Shown here: positions 53,199 through 63,043 of the stretch, piece after piece
Layout: each line of letters begins with the position of its first letter
Numbering within the stretch: the first letter of the stretch is position 1
NCBI RefSeq assembly: GCF_019443325.1
Contig: NZ_CP080383.1
Coordinates: forward strand, 310,001 to 374,000
Length of the DNA: 64,000 nucleotides
Direction: 5' to 3'
DNA from: Cryobacterium sp. PAMC25264
GTDB lineage: Bacteria; Actinomycetota; Actinomycetes; Actinomycetales; Microbacteriaceae
Position numbers and translations under genes: made by a program
Notes under the pieces: model-generated
Told to the model about the DNA's origin: nothing
Databases searched by the model: none
What the model saw: the letters and a program-made list of their open reading frames with translations, nothing else

Positions 53199-53711
53199 GG
53201 CCCCCAGAACCTGCGCACCCACGAATTCCCCTCCGACGTAGACGGTTCTTCACCCTCGACGACAACTGCGTCAACGTCGCACGATCTCAACGCCGCGGCA
53301 CTTCCGCCAGGTGGCACTACGGCGCCGGTACCTGTGAATGGTCAGTGCGCTCACCCGATGGTGAGGATTCTCGCCAGTGGCCTAGCTGTACTGCGCCACA
53401 AAACAATCACAGAACGCCGCCACAAAGCGCCAACAATCACACACCGGACCGCCCGAAACTTCGCGGCTGGGATTAGAGCTGCGGAAGTTCGACTGAGTGT
53501 CCTAGAAAGCTTTACCTTTCTGAGATGCTTCAGAGTCAAAAGTTGACTGTCCGAATCACCCGTTCGCTGTCTCGCGATCTGACGGATAGAAGCCCAGAGC
53601 AATGGGACCCGGCCAACCTTCGCCGAGTCCCATTGGTCACGTCCCTGTGAGTGGTGTGGTTTCCCGCTCTTGAGCGTTGCTTCGTTAACGTGAAGAGCCA
53701 CCGTGTGGCTA
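53199..53711. other. region between two mobile elements, no intact gene
   Basis: About 510 bp. A plus-strand frame (VLRHKTITERRHKAPTITHR) has no recognisable homology by eye. Composition is less GC-rich than the core genome. Probably relic DNA. Confidence 0.35.
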
Positions 53712-53850
53712 TGGCGGCTTTAGTGGTAACCACCAGGGCGATCTAAGCGGGACCCACTTCGGCTGTTTCGGGGTAGCTGGGGCAATTTAGGCCGGACCCA
53801 CCTTCACCGTTGCCGCAACGTGTTTTCGTTGCTCAGGGTGGAGGTTTCGG

Positions 53851-54303
53851 ATGGAGTCTCGGGTGGAGTTGTTTGCGCGGATCCGGTGGGATGCGCGCGT
53901 GGAGGGCCTCTCGTTCAGGGAGCTGGCTCGAAGACACGGCGTGGGACGACCGACGGTGCGGCAGGCCCTTATGCAGGCGGAACCGCCGGCCCGGAAACCG
54001 CGGGTCCGGACGGCGCCTCGGTTGGACGTGTTCAAGGCGGCGATCGACGAGATGCTTCGCTAAGACCTGGATACCCCTCGCAAGCAGCACCACACCGCAA
54101 GGCGGGTCTTCGCTCGTCTGGCCGAGGAGCACGCCGCGGCGGAGCTGTCATATTCGACGGTCCGTGACTACGTCCGTCGACGCCGCCCGGAGATCGATGT
54201 CGAGGCGGGCAGGCTGCCAGAGGTATTCATCCCGCAAGAGCACGCCCCAGGCGCGGAGGCGGAGGTCGATTTCGGTGAGGTTTGGGTGGTGTTGGCTGGG
54301 GTG
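53851..54303 (+). pseudogene. istA: truncated IstA with a premature stop
   Basis: Starts MESRVELFARIRWDARVEGL with an HTH (SFRELARRHGVGRPTVRQAL). TAA at 54061 interrupts it; the same frame continues DLDTPRKQHHTARRVFARLA and VFIPQEHAPGAEAEVDFGEV. It then ends at WVVLAGV, just before the cation-efflux gene. The DDE domain is cut after its first strand, so no activity is expected. Confidence 0.8.
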
Positions 54304-54307
54304 ACGC

Positions 54308-55009
54308 TCAACAGCAGTCGTCGTGCTCGACCTCACGCTCACCAGTCAACGCCGACACCGGGATTTTGCAAGCCTCTCCGCGCCAGGCCTCGAGGCCTTC
54401 GCGGGCGGCGAAGACCACGATCACCAGCGCCGCGACCGAGTCCGCCCACGCCCACCCGAACAGGATGTTCAGCAGCAATCCGACGAGGAGGGCGGCAGAG
54501 AGATAGGAGCAGATCAAGGTTTGCTTCGAATCCGCAATCGCGGACGCCGAGCCCAGTTCCCGGCCGGCACGTCGTTCCGCAAAACTCAGGAACGGCATTA
54601 CCGCCAGGCTGACCGCAGCCAAGACGACTCCGACCGAGCTGTGATCTGCCTCTCGCACACCGAGCAACGACAATCCTGCGTCGATGGTCACATAGACGGC
54701 GAGGGCGAAAAACGACCAGGCAATGATTCGGAGGGCCGTCTTTTCGCGCTTCTCGGGGTCGGGGGCAGCGAACTGCCATGCCACAGCGGCCGCGGAGAGA
54801 ACCTCGACGATGGAGTCCAGACCGAATCCGATCAGAGCAGCCGATGATGCGGCGCTTCCGGCCGAGATTGCGATGATGGCCTCGACGACGTTATAGGCAA
54901 TCGTCGCCGCGACGATCCACCTGATCCTCCGCCGCAACTGCAGCTTCCGCGCCTGCCGGATCTCGTCTTGTTGGACCTCGTCGACACGTCCCGGCACTGG
55001 GTCGCTCAT
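54308..55009 (-). CDS. cation diffusion facilitator (metal efflux)
   Basis: Predicted 233-residue membrane protein with six helices (about residues 30-220), short for a CDF because the C-terminal cytosolic domain is absent. Seen: IGFGLDSIVEVLSAAAVAWQ (a metal-site helix with Asp) and ASAIADSKQTLICSYLSAAL (second site). The C-terminus VEHDDCC is Cys/Asp-rich and could bind metal. ATG 55009 overlaps the stop of the CmtR-like regulator. Probably exports Cd, Pb or Zn, based on that partner. Confidence 0.85.
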   Translation of the reverse strand: MSDPVPGRVDEVQQDEIRQARKLQLRRRIRWIVAATIAYNVVEAIIAISAGSAASSAALIGFGLDSIVEVLSAAAVAWQFAAPDPEKREKTALRIIAWSFFALAVYVTIDAGLSLLGVREADHSSVGVVLAAVSLAVMPFLSFAERRAGRELGSASAIADSKQTLICSYLSAALLVGLLLNILFGWAWADSVAALVIVVFAAREGLEAWRGEACKIPVSALTGEREVEHDDCC

Positions 55010-55359
55010 GCGCCACTCCCGCAACACAGCGGCACATCGCACGCCTCATCCAGGCACTCAGCTCCGTCATCGACCGCGAGAACAACGTCTACCAAAGCGA
55101 CAAGCGCACGGGTCACATGCGGATCCGCGATCTCATACCGGGTCGAGCGGCCCTCGGGAACGGCTGCCACGATCCCGCAGCCTCGCAGGCAGGACAGATG
55201 ATTGGACACGTTCGATCGCGTCAACTCCAACTCGCGCGCCAGAACGCCCGGATATCCAGGGCCATCCAGCAGCGAGAGCAGGATTCTGGATCTTGACGGG
55301 TCGGCCATCGCCCTGCCCAAACGGTTCATCACGTCCACCCGCGAAGCAATAGTCAGCAT
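55006..55359 (-). CDS. CmtR-like ArsR-family metal sensor
   Basis: Predicted 117-residue ArsR/SmtB repressor. LTRSNVSNHLSCLRGCGIV carries the Cys pair in the recognition helix that M. tuberculosis CmtR uses (with a third C-terminal Cys) to bind Cd(II)/Pb(II). C-terminal cysteines are present (AECLDEACDVPLCC). It opens RLGRAMADPSRSRILLSLLD, as in CmtR. Metal would release DNA and induce the coupled efflux gene. The promoter lies between 55360 and the IS21 end. Confidence 0.9.
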   Translation of the reverse strand: MLTIASRVDVMNRLGRAMADPSRSRILLSLLDGPGYPGVLARELELTRSNVSNHLSCLRGCGIVAAVPEGRSTRYEIADPHVTRALVALVDVVLAVDDGAECLDEACDVPLCCGSGA

Positions 55360-55621
55360 CCACTGACGTTACATCGCCTACTGACCAATCGCAACGGCGC
55401 CGACGGCGAGTGGGTCCGGCCTAAACTGTCCCAGACACCCCGAAACAACCGAAGTGGGTCCCGCTTAGATTGCCCGGGTGGGTCCCAAATAACTTGACAT
55501 AGTCAACCCCACGTTCACGTCAGCTGAACCCGTCGTACCCCTTCGGCGCTGACTCGCGGCGTAGGGAAAGCGTATAGATCATCGGATACGGCGCATGCGT
55601 TCTGTGTAGAGCTCTCGAGCG

Positions 55622-56206
55622 GTGAGGCTTCGGGAGGACGCTGGTGAGGTGAATAGTGCGCGAACGGTCAGTTCGGGAATCTTGCTCAACCGGTGGCTCT
55701 CCCCGGTCGTTGATGGGCGATGTCGGTGGGGAAGTTACACCGTCGCGGTGGGGCGGTACGGCAGCGTCGCCTACAGGCTCGTGGTTTACCCGCCTGGGAT
55801 ATCGGCGAGACAACGGCGATGGGTGCGGCTCTGGCGCGGCTGGCCGATACTGGGCCTCGTGTGCGTTCTGGGCGCGTTCATGATGATGGCTGAGGCCGGC
55901 GCCTCAATACTTGTCATCCTGACCGGCTCCACCGCGTTTTATGCGCTCGGGGCTGTGGCCGTGGTCCGTGGGGCTGGCCCGGTCCGGAAACAGGTCATCG
56001 AGCTGACGGCGGCCAGATCCACCCTTGTGCCCGATTCCCGCCACACCCGCGAATGTAGATACTTGGCGTCCCTGGCCGCGACACTGGCGACCGCGGACCA
56101 TGCGCTGGAGGAAGGACTGTCAACGCCGGCGGAACACGAGATGGTGTGGTCTGCCATCTACTCGAATGCCGAGCATCACCTGGCCCCGGCCCGAACCGTC
56201 AAGTAG
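55622..56206 (+). CDS. membrane protein, unknown function
   Basis: Predicted 194-residue protein with two hydrophobic helices (about residues 75-95 and 98-118) and a C-terminal soluble region with acidic helices (DHALEEGLSTPAEHEMVWSA). The start may be GTG 55622 or GTG 55649 (GGGAGGA lies 11 bases before the latter). I do not recognise a family with confidence. It is convergent with the three-gene cassette to its right. Confidence 0.6.
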   Translation: MRLREDAGEVNSARTVSSGILLNRWLSPVVDGRCRWGSYTVAVGRYGSVAYRLVVYPPGISARQRRWVRLWRGWPILGLVCVLGAFMMMAEAGASILVILTGSTAFYALGAVAVVRGAGPVRKQVIELTAARSTLVPDSRHTRECRYLASLAATLATADHALEEGLSTPAEHEMVWSAIYSNAEHHLAPARTVK

Positions 56207-56245
56207 CCACCAGTTCCAGGAGGGACGAAGCTGGTGGCTGGGGAA

Positions 56246-56812
56246 TTAGCAGTAGGTGGCGGCAGCTGTCTGCTGAATTTGTTGTTCGGCTACGTCCCGC
56301 CAGGGCAATACCAGGTACGGGTCGAAGGGGCTGAGCGAAGCACGCTGGTTGATGCGTTCTGCGAGTAGCCCAGGTTGGGCGCAGTCCGCGACGAGCAGCA
56401 CCGTGACGGTCACGTAGGCTCCGCAGACCCGTTCTAGGTGCGCGTGGGTGCGTTCGGCAAACCCGTCGGCGATGTCGAGCACCGCGCTCTCATGCAGGTG
56501 CGGTGGCTCGGCGATTACGAAGATGACGTGCTTGAGGTGGGGCAACCACTCGCATTGTCGCTGGGTAGACAGGATCTCTCGTCGCAGACGGGACTTTAGC
56601 CCTCGGGCCGTGAGCGCGGCATCTGCGCTGGTATCGATCCCTGTCGCCACCGCCCGGATTGCTCGCCGCCGGAAGGGGCGCCCGGGTTGCGGACGGGACG
56701 CGAGCACGTTTGGCAGCTGTGACAAGGTGTGAAGAGCAGCCATTGTGTCGCCACGGAGGACGATCGTCGGCGCGGTGACCGGCGGCATCTCCAGCTCGGC
56801 GTTGAGGCTCAT
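56246..56812 (-). CDS. unknown protein, third gene of a cassette
   Basis: Predicted 188-residue protein without signal or membrane segment. Strands such as LKHVIFVIAEPPHLHESAVL and AYVTVTVLLVADCAQPGLL suggest an alpha/beta fold. ATG 56812 overlaps the upstream stop (ATGA), so it is coupled to the gene at 56809. Not recognised. Confidence 0.6.
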   Translation of the reverse strand: MSLNAELEMPPVTAPTIVLRGDTMAALHTLSQLPNVLASRPQPGRPFRRRAIRAVATGIDTSADAALTARGLKSRLRREILSTQRQCEWLPHLKHVIFVIAEPPHLHESAVLDIADGFAERTHAHLERVCGAYVTVTVLLVADCAQPGLLAERINQRASLSPFDPYLVLPWRDVAEQQIQQTAAATYC

Positions 56813-57381
56813 TTCAAGCACGCGTGGCTGAACGGGAGATCATCCGGCTCGTCGGGCCACTCATCCTTGAGATGACCCGGAAAGCTGACGTGGCGACGGA
56901 CGTCGCTGAGAGGGACGGCACCTTCACACGGTACGGCGATCAAATCACCGACAACGACATCGGCCGGCAGCCAGACCCACTGCATATCCTCCTTGGGACG
57001 GGGCCGCAGTTGCATGCGCTTGAGGTGGGCGACACTGCGGCGACCGACCACGCGGGCGGCGGACAGGATCGGGCGGCAACGCTCCAGCTCGGCGTCGACC
57101 CACACGACGAGGCGCCGGTGTGAATCGGTAAAACCTGTCTCCTCCACCCGGGTCAGCAGAACGGTGATGAATCGTCGTGGCGACGTCGAGTGCCGCTCGC
57201 CGGCGTCGGGTGCCGTGCCGATTCGTACCGCGGGAGTCTGGTCGTGGCTGGTGCCCAGTAGAGGGACCCCATTGATGATGAGGTCGTCCTTAGTGTGAAC
57301 GGTTCCATCCGGCCAGCAGCCGGCGTCGGCTGGTCGGTGCGTCAGGGTTGACCTGGCCAGGATGCTGGACATGAGAGTCAT
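56809..57381 (-). CDS. unknown protein, second gene of the cassette (paralogue of the first)
   Basis: Predicted 190-residue cytosolic protein. The C-terminal LPADVVVGDLIAVPCEGAVP and LSDVRRHV match LPDDLREGDLLAIPCTGVVA and LRDIRAR in the first gene, so the two share a domain. The middle RLVVWVDAELERCRPILSAA is also comparable with RVVLIDACLDAVNATW. GGAGGAG precedes the ATG. Function unknown. Confidence 0.65.
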   Translation of the reverse strand: MTLMSSILARSTLTHRPADAGCWPDGTVHTKDDLIINGVPLLGTSHDQTPAVRIGTAPDAGERHSTSPRRFITVLLTRVEETGFTDSHRRLVVWVDAELERCRPILSAARVVGRRSVAHLKRMQLRPRPKEDMQWVWLPADVVVGDLIAVPCEGAVPLSDVRRHVSFPGHLKDEWPDEPDDLPFSHACLK

Positions 57382-57421
57382 GAGTGCTCCTCCATGGTTT
57401 TGTGGTGGATTGTGGGATGGG

Positions 57422-58006
57422 TCACGCGAGCTGCTCTAACCAGGTGAGTTCAGCGGCGATGTCTTCGAGGTCTACACAAGTGTTGGTCAGTACCGCTGGT
57501 CGAGCACGGATGTCCCGGAGTGCGACGACCCCGGTGCACGGGATGGCGAGCAGGTCGCCTTCGCGGAGATCGTCGGGCAGTTCCATCACGGCGCGCCCGA
57601 TGCTGGGCGTTTCATGGGATTCGCCGGAGAGCAGAATAGCTTCGGTGCTCTTGACTGTGGAGGCCCGCCCGATGAGTCGGGTCTCTCGCCAGGTGGCGTT
57701 GACGGCATCCAGGCACGCATCGATGAGGACAACCCGTGCCGCATCGAAGTTCTTCATCACCGCAGTGACTTGCACAACGACCACGGCGGCGTCCTGGTAG
57801 GGCGATCTGCGCCCGTGCGTACCGGGGATGACAGCGGCTGCGGTGTGCACACAGGGTGTCTGACACACCTCGACGAGCCGGGTCATCGAGACACCGCACA
57901 CGATGACGTCGGTTGTGGTGACTTGAGAGGACTCCGGCCACGCATCGATGCTGAGGGGGTCGGAGATCGAGCGGCGGAGGGAGGGCATGATCGCGGTGAG
58001 AGTCAT
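57422..58006 (-). CDS. unknown protein, first gene of the cassette
   Basis: Predicted 194-residue cytosolic protein, the paralogue of the next gene (41 bases downstream). It begins MTLTAIMPSLRRSISDPLSI, like MTLMSSILARSTL in the partner, and contains VVVQVTAVMKNFDAARVVLI. No active-site motif is recognised. Its stop is at 57422. Confidence 0.65.
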   Translation of the reverse strand: MTLTAIMPSLRRSISDPLSIDAWPESSQVTTTDVIVCGVSMTRLVEVCQTPCVHTAAAVIPGTHGRRSPYQDAAVVVVQVTAVMKNFDAARVVLIDACLDAVNATWRETRLIGRASTVKSTEAILLSGESHETPSIGRAVMELPDDLREGDLLAIPCTGVVALRDIRARPAVLTNTCVDLEDIAAELTWLEQLA

Positions 58007-58382
58007 GAACGCGCGGCCGTGCGTCGGTCGCTCGGTTTAAGAGGCTCCGATGTGCTGCTGTCAGGTGTTGTCATAGTTCAGTCCTACGGGCTCGTTGACG
58101 GGAAAACTCTCTCTCTAACGGAACGCATGCGGTTTTCTCACTGAATCGAACGGAACCGTTACGGGGCGGCCGAGCGCGGTTGCGTCCACGCGCGAACCGG
58201 GGTACTGGGCGAGGCCAATCAGCGTGGGATGAGAAGGGGTGTAGGGATCCCGTTAGGTTCGGGCGATTCGCCGTTTGGATTCTGTTAGGGCTGGGATTTC
58301 GCCGGGACCGGAGGTGTCTAATCGGATGTCGTGCCGCTGCGGCATCCATGTCCCGCTCTCGGGTCGTGTGGTCCTTCTCCAG
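58007..58382. other. divergent region between the cassette and kdp
   Basis: About 375 bp that should hold promoters for both sides. I see no KdpE site I can name and no convincing gene. Confidence 0.4.
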
Positions 58383-58477
58383 ATGGAGTTACTTGTGCTT
58401 GACATTGTTACGTGCTCGGCGTCATCGCCGTGTTCGCGCTTGTCGGCGTCATCGGCTGGGGGGTCGAGAAGCTGTGA
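58383..58477 (+). pseudogene. kdp leader micro-ORF, frameshifted
   Basis: ATG 58383 reads MELLVLDIV. The frame then shifts to VLGVIAVFALVGVIGWGVEK-L, ending with TGA that overlaps the kdpF GTG. Adding one T to GTT at 58407-58409 joins them as a 31-residue one-helix protein. I recall similar small proteins upstream of kdpF in actinobacteria. Function unknown. Confidence 0.55.
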
Positions 58478-58563
58478 ACTTCTTTGACCTGCTTGCCGCG
58501 GCGTTGGCCGTTGCCGCTGTGGTGTACCTCGTGGTCGCCCTCGTGAAACCGGAGCGATTCTAG
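58474..58563 (+). CDS. kdpF: KdpF, small subunit of the K+ pump
   Basis: 29-residue one-helix protein starting at GTG: MNFFDLLAAALAVAAVVYLV and VALVKPERF. It stabilises the KdpFABC complex. The C-terminal KPERF is the family signature. The stop directly precedes the kdpA ATG. Confidence 0.85.
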   Translation: MNFFDLLAAALAVAAVVYLVVALVKPERF

Positions 58564-60237
58564 ATGGACGTTTTCTTCGCGATTCTCCAGGTAGCGACCC
58601 TGGTACTCATACTCGCCCTGCTCTATCGTCCCCTGGGCGACTACATGGCCCGCATCTATACCTCCAGAAAAGACCTGAGAGTTGAACGCGGCTTCTATCG
58701 CGTCATCGGGGTGGATTCCAGCGTCGAACAGACGTGGAAGTCATACCTTCGCGGTGTTCTCGCGTTCTCTGTCGTAGGCGTGCTTCTCGTGTATCTCCTG
58801 CAGCGCATCCAAACCGTCCTTCCTTACTCTTTAGGACTCCCTGCGGTTCCGGAAGGGCTGTCGTTCAACACCGCAGCATCGTTTGTAACGAACACGAACT
58901 GGCAGTCGTACTCGCCCGATGTGACGATGGGCTACACCGTACAGATGGCCGGCTTGGCGGTGCAGAACTTTGTCTCCGCGGCTGTGGGTATCACGATCGC
59001 CGTTGCGCTGATCCGCGGTTTCACGAAACGAGAGTCGTCTACCATCGGAAACTTCTGGGTCGACCTGACCCGCGGGATCGTGCGGCTGCTCTTGCCTCTG
59101 GCTGTAGGCGGGGCCCTGGTCCTGATCGTGAGCGGAGTGATCCAGAACTTCAACGGTTTCACTGAGATCACCACCCTCAGCGGCGGGTTGCAAAACGTGC
59201 CCGGTGGCCCGGTCGCGTCGCAGGAAGTCATTAAGAACCTCGGCACTAACGGTGGCGGTTTCTTCAACGCCAACGCGTCACACCCCTTCGAGAACCCCAA
59301 CGCCTGGACGAGCCTGGTTCAGAACGTCTTGATGCTGATGATCCCGTTCGCCCTCCCGCGCACTTTCGGTCGCATGGTCGGCAACCATAAACAGGGCTAC
59401 GCGATCCTCGCCGTCATGGCATCGATCTACATTGCCTCATTCACCGCCCTCACCCTGCTTGAGCTCAACGGTGCCGGAACAGCGCCGGAGCTTGCCGGTG
59501 GTGCTATGGAGGGTAAGGAACAACGGTTCGGCATCTTCGCTTCCACCCTGTTCACCTCAACGAGCACCCTGACGTCGACAGGTGCGGTCAACTCGATGCA
59601 CGACTCCAACACTGCACTCGGTGGAATGATGCCGATGCTCAACATGATGCTCGGCGAGGTCGCCCCAGGCGGCGTTGGCTCTGGCCTTTACGGGATGCTG
59701 GTCCTAGCGATCATCGCGGTCTTCGTCGGCGGACTGCTGGTCGGCCGTACTCCCGAGTACCTGGGTAAGAAGATCGGGCCGAAAGAGATCAAACTCGCAA
59801 GCCTCTACATCCTGGTTGTTCCCACCATCGTGCTGATGGGCACAGCATTGAGTTTCGCGATCCCCGCAGTGCGGGCAGACGTGGAATCAACGTCGATCTG
59901 GAACCCCGGCATCCATGGGCTCTCCGAGGTGCTTTACGCATTCACCTCCGCGGCCAACAACAACGGATCTGCATTCGCCGGGCTCACCGCGAACACTCCC
60001 TGGCTGAATACAGCCCTCGGTGTTGCGATGCTTCTCGGCCGGTTCATCCCGATCGTGTTGGTGCTCGCCTTGGCCGGTTCCCTCGCCTCCCAGGACAAAG
60101 TGCCGGCGACCGCAGGAACTCTGCCCACGCACCGGCCCCAGTTCGTGGGTCTTCTTATCGGCGTGACGCTGATCATCACTGCTCTCACATATTTCCCCGT
60201 ACTCGCGCTGGGTCCCCTAGCGGAAGGGCTGCAGTAA
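58564..60237 (+). CDS. kdpA: KdpA, K+-binding channel subunit
   Basis: Predicted 557-residue membrane protein, full length. Selectivity-filter and family motifs include [60 protein letters not shown] and [18 protein letters not shown]. It forms the K+ pathway of the KdpFABC pump. It is followed 2 bases later by kdpB. Confidence 0.96.
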   Translation: MDVFFAILQVATLVLILALLYRPLGDYMARIYTSRKDLRVERGFYRVIGVDSSVEQTWKSYLRGVLAFSVVGVLLVYLLQRIQTVLPYSLGLPAVPEGLSFNTAASFVTNTNWQSYSPDVTMGYTVQMAGLAVQNFVSAAVGITIAVALIRGFTKRESSTIGNFWVDLTRGIVRLLLPLAVGGALVLIVSGVIQNFNGFTEITTLSGGLQNVPGGPVASQEVIKNLGTNGGGFFNANASHPFENPNAWTSLVQNVLMLMIPFALPRTFGRMVGNHKQGYAILAVMASIYIASFTALTLLELNGAGTAPELAGGAMEGKEQRFGIFASTLFTSTSTLTSTGAVNSMHDSNTALGGMMPMLNMMLGEVAPGGVGSGLYGMLVLAIIAVFVGGLLVGRTPEYLGKKIGPKEIKLASLYILVVPTIVLMGTALSFAIPAVRADVESTSIWNPGIHGLSEVLYAFTSAANNNGSAFAGLTANTPWLNTALGVAMLLGRFIPIVLVLALAGSLASQDKVPATAGTLPTHRPQFVGLLIGVTLIITALTYFPVLALGPLAEGLQ

Positions 60238-60239
60238 CT

Positions 60240-62399
60240 ATGTCCACCACAACCACAACCACTACGGCGCCGCACACACCTGACGCCATACGCGCCCCGA
60301 GATCGCAAAGCGCCTTCAGCGCCGAGCAAATGATCGCTGCCGTACCCGGAGCATTTAGAAAGCTCGATCCTCGCCAGATGTGGCGCAACCCCGTCATGTT
60401 TATCGTGGAGGTTGGTGCAGCGTTCACGACGGTGCTCGCCGTCGCCGAACCATTCCTGGGCGGCCCGGAATCCTCGGGCGGTTCCGCCGTGCCGGCGTCC
60501 TTCACCTGGGGCATCGCCGTGTGGCTGTGGCTGACCGTGCTCTTCGCCAATCTGGCCGAGTCCGTCGCCGAGGGTCGCGGCAAGGCGCAGGCAGACAGCC
60601 TGCGCAAGACCCGCACCAGCACGACCGCCCACACGGTCACTGGGTACAACCCCCATGGTGATCCCGCCGCAACGACAACGCCCACCCGGGAGGTGTCCTC
60701 CGCGGATCTGCAGCTCGGGGACGTGGTTGTCGTCGTCGCCGGCGATCTGATACCGGGCGATGGCGACATCATCTGGGGAATCGCCTCGGTCGACGAATCA
60801 GCCATCACCGGCGAATCTGCTCCGGTGGTTCGCGAATCCGGTGGTGACCGCAGCGCCGTGACCGGAGGCACAAGGGTGCTTTCCGACCGCATCATTGTGA
60901 AGATCACCAGCAAGCCTGGCGAGACATTCGTGGACAGGATGATTGGCCTTGTCGAAGGCGCGTCCCGCCAGAAGACACCCAACGAGATCGCCCTGAACAT
61001 TCTCCTGGCCAGCCTCACGATCATCTTCGTCATCGTCACGCTGACCCTGAATCCGATCGCGTCGTACTCTGCGGCGACAGTCAGCCTCCCGGTCTTGGTC
61101 GCCCTTTTGGTCTGTCTGATCCCCACCACCATCGGCGCGCTGCTTTCCGCGATCGGCATCGCAGGAATGGACCGGCTCGTGCAGCACAACGTTCTGGCCA
61201 TGTCCGGGCGCGCCGTTGAAGCCGCAGGCGACGTCACGACGCTGCTGCTGGACAAGACCGGAACCATCACCTACGGCAACCGGCGCGCATCCGAATTCGT
61301 CACCCTCGAGGGAGTCCACGCCGACGAGCTCATCCGCACGGCTGCACTCTCTTCGCTGGCTGACCCGACACCGGAAGGTAAGTCGGTGGTCGACCTGGCC
61401 GGGGTAGAAGGGATCCACGTGGGCGAATTCGCGCCCGGTGACATCGTCCCCTTCACCGCACAAACTCGGATGAGCGGACTCGATCAGCCCGACGGTACCC
61501 AGATCCGCAAGGGCGCCGGCTCCGCCGTCATCGCCTGGATCGAACAGGATGGCCGGGTGGCCAGTTCCGTCCTGGCTGATCTGGACGACCACGTGGAGCG
61601 CATCGCCAACAGCGGTGGCACCCCGCTCGTCGTTGCGGTGAAGTCCGCCACCGGCGAAGGCCGTATTCTCGGTGTCGTTCACCTCAAAGACATCGTCAAG
61701 GAGGGCCTGAAGGAACGCTTCGCCGAGATGCGCGCTATGGGCATTCGCACGGTGATGATCACCGGCGATAACCCGCTGACAGCTAAAGCGATCGCAGCCG
61801 AAGCGGGCGTGGACGACTTCCTCGCCGAGGCCACCCCTGAAGACAAGCTCGCTCTGATCCGCCGCGAACAGCAGGGCGGCAACCTTGTCGCCATGACCGG
61901 TGACGGCACTAACGACGCCCCAGCGCTCGCGCAGGCGGACGTCGGCGTGGCGATGAACACGGGAACCTCAGCCGCAAAAGAAGCCGGCAACATGGTCGAC
62001 CTTGACTCGGACCCGAGCAAGTTGATTGACATCGTGAGAATCGGAAAGCAGCTGTTGATCACCCGTGGGGCGCTCACCACGTTCTCCATCGCCAACGACA
62101 TCGCCAAGTACTTCGCCATCATCCCCGCCATGTTCATGGGGGTCTTCCCCGGCCTGGCAGTGCTGAACATCATGGGTTTGCATTCCCCATCCTCGGCCGT
62201 GCTCTCAGCGATCATCTTCAACGCCATCGTCATCGTCGTCTTGATCCCGTTGGCTCTGCGCGGGGTGAAGTACCGTCCGCTGAGTGCGTCCAAGATCCTC
62301 AGCCGCAACCTCCTCGTTTACGGCGTCGGCGGCGTCATCGCGCCCTTCATCGGAATCAAGCTGATCGATATTATCGTCGGCTTGCTTCCCGGCTTCTAA
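60240..62399 (+). CDS. kdpB: KdpB, P-type ATPase subunit
   Basis: Predicted 719-residue ATPase energising KdpA. Seen: membrane helices, [20 protein letters not shown] (actuator), [19 protein letters not shown] (phosphorylation Asp), [12 protein letters not shown] and [20 protein letters not shown] (hinge). Complete and full length. The N-terminal Thr run is a low-complexity extension. Confidence 0.96.
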   Translation: MSTTTTTTTAPHTPDAIRAPRSQSAFSAEQMIAAVPGAFRKLDPRQMWRNPVMFIVEVGAAFTTVLAVAEPFLGGPESSGGSAVPASFTWGIAVWLWLTVLFANLAESVAEGRGKAQADSLRKTRTSTTAHTVTGYNPHGDPAATTTPTREVSSADLQLGDVVVVVAGDLIPGDGDIIWGIASVDESAITGESAPVVRESGGDRSAVTGGTRVLSDRIIVKITSKPGETFVDRMIGLVEGASRQKTPNEIALNILLASLTIIFVIVTLTLNPIASYSAATVSLPVLVALLVCLIPTTIGALLSAIGIAGMDRLVQHNVLAMSGRAVEAAGDVTTLLLDKTGTITYGNRRASEFVTLEGVHADELIRTAALSSLADPTPEGKSVVDLAGVEGIHVGEFAPGDIVPFTAQTRMSGLDQPDGTQIRKGAGSAVIAWIEQDGRVASSVLADLDDHVERIANSGGTPLVVAVKSATGEGRILGVVHLKDIVKEGLKERFAEMRAMGIRTVMITGDNPLTAKAIAAEAGVDDFLAEATPEDKLALIRREQQGGNLVAMTGDGTNDAPALAQADVGVAMNTGTSAAKEAGNMVDLDSDPSKLIDIVRIGKQLLITRGALTTFSIANDIAKYFAIIPAMFMGVFPGLAVLNIMGLHSPSSAVLSAIIFNAIVIVVLIPLALRGVKYRPLSASKILSRNLLVYGVGGVIAPFIGIKLIDIIVGLLPGF

Positions 62400-62432
62400 A
62401 CCCGTGCTCCATATCAGAAAGAAGATCTCATT

Positions 62433-63041
62433 ATGAGCGCACCACGCTCGGGTATCGCGCATTACTGGGTCGCCCTCCGCGCCATGCTCGTCTTGACCGT
62501 CGCCCTCGGAGTGGCCTACCCGCTCGTCGTCACCGGGATCGGGCAGGTCGCCCTCCCGGCCCAGGCAAACGGATCCATCGAAACCGTGGACGGTGACCCC
62601 GTGGGATCTGCCCTGATCGGGCAGTCCTTCTCCGACGCCGAAGGGAACCCGCTTCCCGAATGGTTCCAGCCCCGCCCATCGGCTGCCGGAGACGGCTACG
62701 ACGCCGGTGCCTCCAGCGGATCTAACTACGGGCCAGAGAACGCTGACCTGATCGCCGCGATCAAGGAACGCAAGGCGCAGATCGCCGAGTTCAACGGCGT
62801 CAGCCCTGACGACATCCCCGCGGATGCCCTCACGGCGTCATCATCCGGTCTGGACCCGCACATCAGCCCGGAGTATGCCCTACTCCAGGTCGACCGGATC
62901 GCAGCGGCACGGGATCTCTCCGCGGATGACGTTCGCGCACTGGTCGAGGAGCACATTCAGGCCCGAGACCTGGGCTACCTCGGCGAGCCGACAGTGAACG
63001 TGCTGCAGCTAAACATCGCTCTCGAAGCCCTGCAGGCTTAG
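62433..63041 (+). CDS. kdpC: KdpC, small accessory subunit
   Basis: Predicted 202-residue protein with one N-terminal helix (about residues 12-34) and a periplasm-facing/soluble domain. Family motifs are QSFSDAEGNPLPEWFQPRPS and SGLDPHISPEYALLQVDRIA. It assists K+ pump assembly. A GAAAGAAG site precedes the ATG. It ends 3 bases before kdpD. Confidence 0.95.
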   Translation: MSAPRSGIAHYWVALRAMLVLTVALGVAYPLVVTGIGQVALPAQANGSIETVDGDPVGSALIGQSFSDAEGNPLPEWFQPRPSAAGDGYDAGASSGSNYGPENADLIAAIKERKAQIAEFNGVSPDDIPADALTASSSGLDPHISPEYALLQVDRIAAARDLSADDVRALVEEHIQARDLGYLGEPTVNVLQLNIALEALQA

Positions 63042-63043
63042 CG

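Larger units (their letters stand above)
53712..55499. mobile_element. IS21-type element carrying a metal-efflux cassette
   Basis: Long inverted ends typical of IS21 face each other. 53733-53797 and about 55410-55480 share ATCTAAGCGGGACCCACTTC, the stretch TGTTTCGGGG and TTTAGGCCGGACCCAC in the same order. The right end closes with TGACA at 55495-55499; the matching left end is near 53712 (weaker). The interior holds only the first part of istA, then a cation-efflux gene and a CmtR-type regulator instead of the rest of istA and istB. Confidence 0.7.

Noticed and set aside
28000..58000. Prophage or integrative element explanation of the accessory region
   Set aside because: No phage structural, integrase (tyrosine) or conjugation genes and no tRNA attachment site were seen; the region looks like IS-driven mosaicism.
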